Assembly (NCBI GenBank): GCA_035541265.1
Contig: DATKNQ010000060.1
Span: forward strand, 1 to 30,512
Reading direction: 5' to 3'
Source of the DNA: Bog-159 sp035541265
Lineage (GTDB): Bacteria; Acidobacteriota; Terriglobia; Bryobacterales; Bryobacteraceae
Length of the DNA stretch: 30,512 nucleotides
Shown: piece after piece, positions 22,233-29,105 of the stretch
How positions within the stretch are numbered: the first letter of the stretch is position 1
Layout: each line of letters begins with the position of its first letter
Translations under genes and position numbers: made by a program
Notes under the pieces: generated by a model
The model's input: only the letters and a program-made list of their open reading frames with translations
Told to the model about the DNA's origin: nothing
Database searches by the model: none

Positions 22233-24547
22233 CGTTTGGCAACCTCCTTGGGGCCCGACCGGTCGTCCGGCGAGCCGTCGCCCCTTCCCATCTGGAACGG
22301 CTCGCTATGCACAATTTCGTAGATCAAAGACTGGAAGCGATAACCGGATGCGGCCATGTCGCGGTTGATGCCATCCACGGTGCGGTTATCGTACGGTTTC
22401 AGGCCGCGGCCCAGCGCGTAGGTGAGCATCTTCTCAGTGAGGCAGTGCGAAAACTGCGGGAGCGCCGCCACCAGCAGCGCGCGCATCTGATCCGGCGTCT
22501 GGAACGTCTTGCCGTTCGGCAGCGTGCCGCTCGCATCCACCGGGAACTTTCCATCCATGGTGCGCCACTTGCCGATGGCGTTGTAGTTCTCAAGGCCGAA
22601 GCCCAGCGGGTCCATCTTGCTATGGCACGAAGCGCACATAGGGTCGGCACGGTGCTTCTCCATCTGCTGCCGCAGCGACATCAGCGTGCCCACCGCGCTT
22701 TCGTCGAGCGCCGGCACATCCGGCGGCGGGGGCGGAATCTCCGACCCCAGGATGTTGTTGAGCACGTACTTGCCGCGCAGCACCACGGAGGTCCGCGTCG
22801 GGTAGCTCGAAACGGTCAGCACACTGGCCTGGCTCAGCAGACCGCCGCGCTGTCCGGTGGTCAACTCCACGCGCCGGAAATCGGGACCGGTCACACCGGG
22901 AATGCCATAGAATTTCGCCAGGCGCGCATTCAGGAAGGTGTATCTGGCGTCGATGAAGTCCGAAATCGGCCGGTTCTCGCGCAGCACGTAATCGAAGAAC
23001 ATGCGCGTTTCGGTTTTCATCGCATCGCGCAGCTCCGGCCCCCATTCGGGAAACTTGTCCGGATCGGGTTTCACCACGTCCAGGTTACGGGTCTCGAGCC
23101 ACTGGCCGGCGAAGTTGCTGGCCAGCGCGCTCGCTCGCGGATCGGCCAGCATGCGCTTCACCTGCGCGTCGAGGACGGCCGGCTGGTGCAGAGTGCCTGA
23201 CTCGGCCGCGCGCAGCAGTTCGTCATCCGGCATCGAGCTCCACAGAAAGTAGCTGAGCCGCGAGGCCAGTTCGACGTCCGAAATCCGATGCACGTCGTGC
23301 GGATCATTGGGATTGGGATCGTGCTCGATGCGGAACAGGAACTGCGGTGTCACGAGCATGGCTTCAATGGCGAGCTGAATGCCCTGCTGGGTGGTCTGGC
23401 CGCGCGACCGCGCGAGCGATACGAACCTCATCAACGAGGCGACTTCCGCCGGCGTCACCGGCCGCCGGTAGGCATGATGCGCGAGGTTGGCAACGATCCT
23501 CTGTACGCAGGCCGGGCCGGATTTCGGATCGCAAATCAGAATCTTCTTGCGGCTGGCGCTCTCCACTTCCGTGGGATACGGCCCGATGAAGACCATCGAA
23601 TTCAGATATTTGTTCTTTTTGGTGTTGTAGACGTCTTTCTCCGGAAGGGTTTTCACGAAGGCATCGCCGATAAATCCGGCGCGGAAAACGTGGTCGCCCT
23701 CGGGCAAATACACGCGGATCTGGGCTTCGGAATACTCATCGAAATAGACCAGCTTCGACGGCTTGGTGTCCACCGGCAGCGTCTTCAGCAAAGTGCCGTC
23801 CATCCAGAAGCCCAGCGTGACGGGCTTGCCGTCCGGGCCGCGGTCGCCGGGCATGCCCACACGGATCACGTAATCGCCATTCCATTCCACGCGGTGCGAT
23901 GCCTCGATCATGCTCAGATCGGCGCGGCGAATGGTTTTGTCCTTGGTGTGATAGCCGGCTTCCAGCGGTTTCTTCGGCAGCGGATCGGCGCCCATCGCGC
24001 GCGAGGCAATCGTCTCCGCCGCGTCCATGTATTTCTCCATCAGGACCGGCGAAATAGTCAGCACGTCGGCGATGTTGTCGAAGCCGTAGCCGGAATCGTC
24101 GGTCGGGAAATCTCTCTCGGCGCGAAAATCCACGGCCAGCAGGTCGCGAATGGTGTTCGAATACTCCCGCCGGTTCAGGCGCCGCGCCGTCACGTGCCCT
24201 GGATCGGGCTTCACGTTCTGATCGGCCTTCGCGAACTGGCCTTCGACATAATGGATGAGTTCCTGCATCTGCACTTCCGGTGGCCGGGCAATGCCTTTGG
24301 GAGGCATCTCGCCCGCGCGCAGCTTTTGCAGAATCGTCTCCCAGCCGTCGCGATAAGAATTGATGGAGTCCGGTGTTAGAAATGCCTTGATGTTGAGGCC
24401 GCCGGATTGCAGTTTGTCATTGTGGCATAGAGCGCAGGTTTTGGAGAGCACCGGTTTCACGGCGGAATCGAAATCCGGTGACGTAATCCCGGACGCGCAT
24501 AGGGGTACGGCGATACCGAAAGTGACTACTAGCGTCCAGGATTTCAT
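22229..24547 (-). CDS. DUF1587/1592/1588/1585 multidomain protein with two c-heme motifs
   Basis: A 772-residue exported protein. From the ATG at 24547 a signal peptide (MKSWTLVVTFGIAVPLC) is followed by a cytochrome-c-like domain with heme motif C38-ALC-H42 (TCALCHND). The planctomycete/acidobacterial domain series then follows: DUF1587 (RRLNRREYSNTIRDLLAVD), a carbohydrate-binding-like region near residues 180-300, DUF1595/1592 (VASLMRFVSLARSRG, LASRLSYFLWSSMPDDELL), DUF1588 (RRVELTTGQRGGLLSQASVLTVSSYPTRTSVVLRG split over its length), a second c-heme motif CASCH around residue 636 and DUF1585 at the end. The reaction is unknown; it may carry electrons to or from a bound substrate. An ATG at 24607 would add 20 polar residues before the signal peptide. 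It is the first gene of the operon with DUF1552 and the nucleoside-hydrolase-like gene. Confidence 0.93.
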   Translation of the reverse strand: MKSWTLVVTFGIAVPLCASGITSPDFDSAVKPVLSKTCALCHNDKLQSGGLNIKAFLTPDSINSYRDGWETILQKLRAGEMPPKGIARPPEVQMQELIHYVEGQFAKADQNVKPDPGHVTARRLNRREYSNTIRDLLAVDFRAERDFPTDDSGYGFDNIADVLTISPVLMEKYMDAAETIASRAMGADPLPKKPLEAGYHTKDKTIRRADLSMIEASHRVEWNGDYVIRVGMPGDRGPDGKPVTLGFWMDGTLLKTLPVDTKPSKLVYFDEYSEAQIRVYLPEGDHVFRAGFIGDAFVKTLPEKDVYNTKKNKYLNSMVFIGPYPTEVESASRKKILICDPKSGPACVQRIVANLAHHAYRRPVTPAEVASLMRFVSLARSRGQTTQQGIQLAIEAMLVTPQFLFRIEHDPNPNDPHDVHRISDVELASRLSYFLWSSMPDDELLRAAESGTLHQPAVLDAQVKRMLADPRASALASNFAGQWLETRNLDVVKPDPDKFPEWGPELRDAMKTETRMFFDYVLRENRPISDFIDARYTFLNARLAKFYGIPGVTGPDFRRVELTTGQRGGLLSQASVLTVSSYPTRTSVVLRGKYVLNNILGSEIPPPPPDVPALDESAVGTLMSLRQQMEKHRADPMCASCHSKMDPLGFGLENYNAIGKWRTMDGKFPVDASGTLPNGKTFQTPDQMRALLVAALPQFSHCLTEKMLTYALGRGLKPYDNRTVDGINRDMAASGYRFQSLIYEIVHSEPFQMGRGDGSPDDRSGPKEVAKR

Positions 24548-24582
24548 GCGCGGCCCCAGCGGCTCTGAGTGGCTTACCGTTT

Positions 24583-24589
24583 TATAATA
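24583..24589. promoter_or_regulatory. Overlapping divergent -10 boxes for pxpA-like and DUF1592 genes
   Basis: In the 51-nt gap between the two starts, TATAAT (24583-24588) reads toward the PxpA gene, 10 nt before its ATG at 24599. The complement of 24584-24589 reads TATTAT toward the DUF1592 gene, whose ATG is 36 nt away. No good -35 is seen for either. Sharing of one AT-rich spot suggests the two directions compete. Confidence 0.45.
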
Positions 24590-24598
24590 CCTCTGAAA

Positions 24599-25351
24599 AT
24601 GGCGCACAAATTTCAGCCGCGGTTACCGGCGTCCGTCGAACGCACCATCGATCTCAACTGTGATATGGGGGAACTGCCCGATGGCGCCATCGAAGCCGCG
24701 CTGATGCAGCACATCACGTCGGCCAACGTGGCCTGTGGCGGCCACACCGGCGACGCGGACAGCATGCGGCGCACGGCCGGCCTGGCGGACTTGCACGGCG
24801 TGGCGATCGGGGCGCATCCCAGTTATCCGGATCGCGCCCATTTCGGCCGCATGGAGATGGCGCTGCCGGCTGGGGAGATCGCCGATACGGTCTCGGAGCA
24901 GATCGCCGCGCTCGCGGCGGTCACGGGTGACGTGACGCATGTCAAACCGCACGGCGCTTTATACAACGTGGCGGCGAAGAATCCCGCCGTGGCCAGGGCG
25001 GTTGGCGAGGGCGTAGCGCGGTTCAGCCGCGAGATCGTGCTGGTCGGTTTGGCCGGCTCGGTGATGTTGGAGGTGTGGCGAGCGATGGGGCTCAGCGCCG
25101 CCGCTGAAGGGTTCGCCGATCGGCGTTACGAGCCGGACGGCAGCTTGCGTTCCCGTAAATTCGCCGGCGCCCTCATCGTGGAGCCGGAGATGGCTGCCGC
25201 ACAGGCGCTGCGCCTGGCGGCCGGCGGGCAGGTCGAGACGATCTGCATCCATAGCGATACCCCGGGGTCGGTGGATATCGCGGCCGCTGTGTCTGAGACC
25301 CTACGCCGTAACGGATGGCTGCTGCGCCCGTTGGCAAACGCCGCCCGGTAA
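24599..25351 (+). CDS. pxpA: 5-oxoprolinase subunit A-like protein (LamB/YcsF family)
   Basis: A 250-residue protein of the LamB/YcsF family. Characterised members (PxpA) work with PxpB and PxpC to open 5-oxoproline to glutamate using ATP. Motifs are IDLNCDMGE at the start, SANVACGGHTGD, GAHPSYPDRAHFGR, HVKPHGALYN with its Lys-Pro-His, EGFADRRYEPDGSLRSR, and ICIHSDTPG near the end. PxpB and PxpC are not in the window, so the function as 5-oxoprolinase is inferred from the family alone. ATG 24599 is preferred over the ATG at 24569: TATAAT ends 10 nt before 24599 and the earlier start lies upstream of that box. There is no ribosome binding site. The gene ends inside a strong hairpin. Confidence 0.88.
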   Translation: MAHKFQPRLPASVERTIDLNCDMGELPDGAIEAALMQHITSANVACGGHTGDADSMRRTAGLADLHGVAIGAHPSYPDRAHFGRMEMALPAGEIADTVSEQIAALAAVTGDVTHVKPHGALYNVAAKNPAVARAVGEGVARFSREIVLVGLAGSVMLEVWRAMGLSAAAEGFADRRYEPDGSLRSRKFAGALIVEPEMAAAQALRLAAGGQVETICIHSDTPGSVDIAAAVSETLRRNGWLLRPLANAAR

Positions 25352-25366
25352 CCAACCGGGCGGCGT
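25338..25366. terminator. Perfect 12-bp hairpin overlapping the pxpA-like stop codon
   Basis: ACGCCGCCCGGT (25338-25349) and ACCGGGCGGCGT (25355-25366) are exact reverse complements with a 5-nt loop AACCA. The stop codon TAA (25349-25351) lies at the top of the left arm and in the loop. No T-run follows. It probably stops transcription or protects the mRNA end between convergent genes. Confidence 0.6.
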
Positions 25367-25465
25367 CTCGCGCCGCCGCCCGAGCACGACTGGCAGCCAG
25401 CGGTCTCGCTGAAATCCATGCTCTCCAAGCCGGTAGGCGGGGAGGCTTCACCGGTTCCGGTGCAA

Positions 25466-25482
25466 CGGGCGATTACCGCCCG
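25466..25482. repeat. Short inverted repeat in the pxpA/membrane-protein gap
   Basis: CGGGCG (25466-25471) and CGCCCG (25477-25482) pair around ATTAC. Together with CACCGG-TT-CCGGTG just upstream it makes the 254-nt gap after pxpA rich in hairpins. It could terminate the minus-strand membrane-protein gene. No gene is seen in this gap. Confidence 0.35.
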
Positions 25483-25605
25483 GCCGGACCGCGTGTGGCA
25501 TAAGCCGCAGGCTTCGTCGATACACTAATGACCGCGCTCGTGACCGGTGCGGAGCATCCTTTGGGTCCGAATGCGCAACTGGCACAGCCGCGGCGATTGA
25601 GACGT

Positions 25606-27378
25606 TTACCGCATCTCCACGAAACCAAACCGCAGGGCGGCGGTGCCTTCATTCACGAGCGTCACTTCCAACGTGGACTGTCCCACCAGCGCGGCTGGCA
25701 AGCCCGCTGCGATCTCGGTTAGCTCGCCGCCACGTTGCGTCACGGTGTCCGGCAGGTCCGCGCCATCCACGCGCACCGCAAGTTGAAAACGGCCCGCTTG
25801 AAAGACGCTGATCAACAATCGATCGTTCGGCCCGCGCGGTCCGGCGAGGCGCAATGTGCCCGCCCGGCGGAGCATGCGGTATCCATCTGCACAGGCGTCC
25901 CAACCGGATCCCACATAATTCCCGAAAACAGAATCGCCCAGGTTGATGAAGGGCGGCGCTTCCGGCTTCCACAAGGCCATCGCTGCGGCGCGATAGCTGC
26001 CCGTCACGTTGCGCAGCACCGGTCCGGACGCCTGATAAACTACGGCTCGCCCATCTTGTAAAGCCGGCAACGTGAGCGCCTGCGGCAGGGTATATTTCAC
26101 CGCCAAACCGGCCGGCGCCTGAATGTGCGCCTCCGATCCAGGCGTGAGGTACACGTGCGGGATCTCCAGCGCGCGGAACGGTGCGTCCGCGATGCCGGCC
26201 CAGAACAGGTCCGAATCGACGCCATCGAGCAGGATGATCTTGTCCGGCTGCGCAGCATGGATTTGCGCGGCTCCCAGCACTACATTCGCAACCCGCTCGC
26301 CGCGTGCATGATGCCAGCGTGCGATGGCCCACGCTGCCGGTACCGAGGTGACCAGATACATCGCGACACACAGGGTGGCCAGCGAGCGCCAAATGGCGCT
26401 CGCCTGCCAGGCACGCACGATCGCCCCCGCACCGAGTATCGCCAGCCCGATCACCGGAACCGCCAGGTAGTAAGCCATCTTGTGGGCGTCGAGCGGCAGA
26501 TAAGGGCCAATCACGATCGCGAACCACGCCAAACCGAACACTGGAACCCAATAGCGGCGATACGCCTGCCACGCGGCAAACCCGATCGCCGCGGCCGTCA
26601 GCAGTACGCCGGCCGCGTGAGACGGTCCCCACGCCCATGTCCAATAGGCCGCCAGCGTTGTAAACATGCGGCTGTCAAAATGCAAGGCGTAGACGCCATC
26701 ATGCGGCGCGGGCGCGAAGTGAAAGTGCACCGCGATGAACAGCGCCGATACCAGGAACATCGGCAGCACGCGTTTCAGATGCGCGCGGGCGTATAGCAAC
26801 GCATAGAGCGCCGCGATCGCCGGATACGCCACGTTGGTCTCGAGCGCCCCCAGCCCCAACACGAACGCCGCCCAGTGTCCGATGGCATAGCGCCGCTCGC
26901 CGGTATCGATCTGCCGCAGGAAGAGCCGGAATGCCAACAAAAAGAAGAAGCCGCTCAGAATTTGGTTGTAGATCGACGTCCAGCACATGGCGGGCGCTAA
27001 GCCGGTGTTCGCGATCCATAGCGCCTGTGCCCAGAATCCGGCGGCACGCGAGGCAGTGATGCGCGCGGCGATGCAGCCCAGCAGGAGGAGACTGGCCATC
27101 TGTGTCGCAAAGGCGCAAATGCGAAACGGAAGCGCATCCACGCCGAAGATGGACGACAGAATCAGGAAATAGGCATTCTCGCCCAGCGGGCGCATATTGC
27201 CGTGCGCCTTGGGCGCGAACAGCGCCGGCGCCAAGTCAGCCACGGAATGGACGCCGCGGCGCAGATTGAGCCAGCCGAAGTCATCCTGGTAAAACCAGTT
27301 GGTCAGACCGGGCCAATACAGCGCCAGCAGGAAGAGCAGCGGCAGAATCCGCCAGGCATAGGGGCGAATGCTCGGCAT
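25606..27378 (-). CDS. Large polytopic membrane protein, GT-C glycosyltransferase-like
   Basis: A 590-residue inner-membrane protein. Some 10-12 hydrophobic helices span about residues 10-390, followed by an exported soluble region of about 200 residues with strand-like segments (KIILLDGVDSDLFW, LLISVFQAGRFQLAVRV, STLEVTLVNEG). The first loop after helix 1 carries an Asp pair (D32-D33 in FYQDDFGWL), which is where GT-C enzymes such as PMT/ArnT keep their catalytic acidic residue, so a lipid-linked-sugar transferase is possible. No other conserved GT-C motif is certain, and I regard the assignment as tentative. It starts 4 nt after the MFS gene ends and is probably co-expressed with it. Nearby genes give no sugar-pathway context. 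Confidence 0.75.
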   Translation of the reverse strand: MPSIRPYAWRILPLLFLLALYWPGLTNWFYQDDFGWLNLRRGVHSVADLAPALFAPKAHGNMRPLGENAYFLILSSIFGVDALPFRICAFATQMASLLLLGCIAARITASRAAGFWAQALWIANTGLAPAMCWTSIYNQILSGFFFLLAFRLFLRQIDTGERRYAIGHWAAFVLGLGALETNVAYPAIAALYALLYARAHLKRVLPMFLVSALFIAVHFHFAPAPHDGVYALHFDSRMFTTLAAYWTWAWGPSHAAGVLLTAAAIGFAAWQAYRRYWVPVFGLAWFAIVIGPYLPLDAHKMAYYLAVPVIGLAILGAGAIVRAWQASAIWRSLATLCVAMYLVTSVPAAWAIARWHHARGERVANVVLGAAQIHAAQPDKIILLDGVDSDLFWAGIADAPFRALEIPHVYLTPGSEAHIQAPAGLAVKYTLPQALTLPALQDGRAVVYQASGPVLRNVTGSYRAAAMALWKPEAPPFINLGDSVFGNYVGSGWDACADGYRMLRRAGTLRLAGPRGPNDRLLISVFQAGRFQLAVRVDGADLPDTVTQRGGELTEIAAGLPAALVGQSTLEVTLVNEGTAALRFGFVEMR

Positions 27379-27382
27379 ACTA

Positions 27383-28624
27383 TCAGGCGCTCACCGGCTG
27401 CGGAAGCGCGCGTACGCTCCGGATAGGCGAGAACACCAGCCAAAGCGTCGACAAAAGAAAACCTCCAGCACCGGTGAACATCGCGCCGCGCAAGCCGATC
27501 TCGTCCGCGAGTGCGCCGCCCAATAGCGCTCCCGCCGGCATGACCCCGCGAAACATCAGGTGCATCGCGGCATTCACGCGGCCCAATACGTGCGGCGGCG
27601 CGACAGACTGGCGCAAACTCAGCTCGTTGATGCCATAAACCGCCCAGGCCATATCGCCCATCTGGCCGGCGGCCAGAACCGCAGCGCAGATGCCGACGGG
27701 TCCGCGCGCAAGCGGCGGCAGCAGGCTGGCGCAGCCGATCGTCAGCGCCGCGCCGATCAAGACCGGTCCGACGCCGAAGCGGCGCGCCAGCCGTTCGGCC
27801 GTCAGGGCGCCGAACAGTTCGCTCGCGCCGCCCACCGAGATCACCAGGCTGAGCAGCACGGCGCTGAGGCGAAGCTCGCGTACGGCGTAGAGAATATAGA
27901 GGCTGCCGCCGAAGCCAAGGAAAAAGGAACTGGTTGCAGTGCGCAGCACGAGGGCGCGCAACACCGGATCGCGCCACGAGACCCGCAATCCTTCCACGAT
28001 CTCGCGACCGATATGCGGCGCAGCGGCGGGTTTGGGCGGCGGCTCCGGCTGGCGAATCAGCCATACGGAGAATGCCGAGAACACGAACGAGACGGCATCG
28101 AACAGAATCGCGATCGGTGCGGTGAGCGCCTGCACCAACGCGCCGGTCAACCCCGGACCCACTACGCTCGCGATTGAACCGGACAAAGCCATCTTGCTGT
28201 TGCCTTCCAGAATATTTTCCCGGTTCACCAGAGAAGGCAAATACGCCTGGTAACCGGTGTCGAAGAAAACGGTGAAGACGGCCGTGGCGGCTGCCACCAC
28301 ATAGAGATGGCTCATGGTGAGCCAGTGATAGACGGCTGCGAGGGGAATGCTGGCCAGCACCAACGCGCGCGCGAGATCGGCCCAGATCAGAATGGGGCGG
28401 CGGCGCAAACGGTCCACCCAAACGCCGGCGAAGAGGCCAAACACCAGGATCGCGGCAGCGGCTGAGCCATTGAGGATGCCCATCTGGAGCGGAGACGCGC
28501 GCAGCAGCAGGGCGGCGGTGAGAGGCAATCCGACCAGCGTGATCCAAGATCCGACTTGGGAGACGGTCTGGCCGGCCCAGAGTTTGAGAAAATCCGGGTG
28601 CCGCCAGAGACCTTGCGGCTGCAT
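27383..28624 (-). CDS. MFS transporter
   Basis: A 413-residue major-facilitator transporter with about 12 transmembrane helices. The loop after helix 2 has the family's motif A form, GVWVDRLRRRP (G67, D71, R72, R74-R75). The NxExxxN-like stretch LVNRENILEGNSKMALSGSIASVVGPGLTGAL is typical of the enterobactin-exporter (EntS/MFS_3)-like group. These usually export small molecules; the substrate here is unknown. GGAG directly abuts the ATG at 28624, too close to be a normal ribosome binding site, so the true start is a little uncertain, but MQPQGLWRHPDFLKLW resembles usual starts of the group. The downstream large membrane protein follows after 4 nt. Confidence 0.88.
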   Translation of the reverse strand: MQPQGLWRHPDFLKLWAGQTVSQVGSWITLVGLPLTAALLLRASPLQMGILNGSAAAAILVFGLFAGVWVDRLRRRPILIWADLARALVLASIPLAAVYHWLTMSHLYVVAAATAVFTVFFDTGYQAYLPSLVNRENILEGNSKMALSGSIASVVGPGLTGALVQALTAPIAILFDAVSFVFSAFSVWLIRQPEPPPKPAAAPHIGREIVEGLRVSWRDPVLRALVLRTATSSFFLGFGGSLYILYAVRELRLSAVLLSLVISVGGASELFGALTAERLARRFGVGPVLIGAALTIGCASLLPPLARGPVGICAAVLAAGQMGDMAWAVYGINELSLRQSVAPPHVLGRVNAAMHLMFRGVMPAGALLGGALADEIGLRGAMFTGAGGFLLSTLWLVFSPIRSVRALPQPVSA

Positions 28625-28656
28625 CTCCTCAGGATGGCACAGGCGGGGAAGCCGCC

Positions 28657-28699
28657 GGCTGACGTGCGCGGCCCGCTCTCCGGAACCGCGCCGTCAGCC
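28657..28699 (-). terminator. Long hairpin downstream of the 63-residue peptide gene
   Basis: GGCTGACG (28657-28664) pairs with CGTCAGCC (28692-28699), and after a single bulged T, GCGCGG (28666-28671) pairs with CCGCGC (28686-28691), giving 14 bp around a 14-nt loop. It starts 10 nt after the peptide gene's stop on the minus strand and precedes the MFS gene. No T-run follows, so it may terminate or only stabilise the short mRNA. Confidence 0.55.
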
Positions 28700-28708
28700 A
28701 TGAGCGAA

Positions 28709-28900
28709 CTACTTCTGCGCGGGGGCGGCGGTCTTCGGGGCGGCTTTGGTCTTCTTGGCGGTGTGATGCTTTACCGACTTCTTGGTCTTCTTTGCCGCGG
28801 TGGTCTTCGAAGCCGGCTGGTTGGCGGCCGGGGTCTGCGCGGCAAACGTAAACGGTAGGGTGGCGGCTGCCAAAACGATCGCGAGTAAGCTCTTTTTCAT
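28709..28900 (-). CDS. Secreted Lys/Ala-rich small basic protein
   Basis: A 63-residue protein. Residues 1-21 are a clean signal peptide (MKKSLLAIVLAAATLPFTFA, cleavage after AFAA-like FAA). The mature part of about 42 residues is made almost only of Lys, Ala, Thr, Pro, Ser, His and Gln, with repeated AKKTK units (TAAKKTKKSVKHHTAKKTKAA). It is strongly basic and probably unstructured, and resembles histone-H1-like tails in composition. AAAGGAGAAAAGGA gives a very strong ribosome binding site just upstream, which makes expression likely. Its own hairpin terminator follows. The function is unknown; binding to acidic polymers, lipopolysaccharide or DNA outside the cell is only a guess. Confidence 0.82.
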   Translation of the reverse strand: MKKSLLAIVLAAATLPFTFAAQTPAANQPASKTTAAKKTKKSVKHHTAKKTKAAPKTAAPAQK

Positions 28901-29105
28901 TTCCTTTTCTCCTTTGCGGGTCTTTGTCCCGTCAATTCCATCTTCCGCGAAGCCGCCGTTTCATACGATAGACTCGAAAGGCTAAACTCCGGGCGAAAGA
29001 GGGCACCGGAATCGGGTAAGCATAGCCCGGGCGGGGGCGCGCGATTAGCCCGGATACGGGATATCGGCGCGGACTGCCCTAGCGGCATCATGGAGTTGGA
29101 CGACT

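Noticed and set aside
23288..24379. Long plus-strand open frame opposite the DUF1592 gene (363 codons)
   Set aside because: Antisense shadow of a gene with two heme motifs; His/Arg-rich composition with no fold-like pattern.
25315..25503. 62-codon plus-strand frame after the pxpA-like gene
   Set aside because: It overlaps the end of that gene and the 12-bp hairpin; Arg/Ala/Gly-rich translation with no pattern of a real protein.
27303..28547. 414-codon minus-strand frame overlapping the MFS transporter
   Set aside because: Same strand but another frame of a clear 12-helix transporter; Arg/Gly-rich translation without membrane helices.
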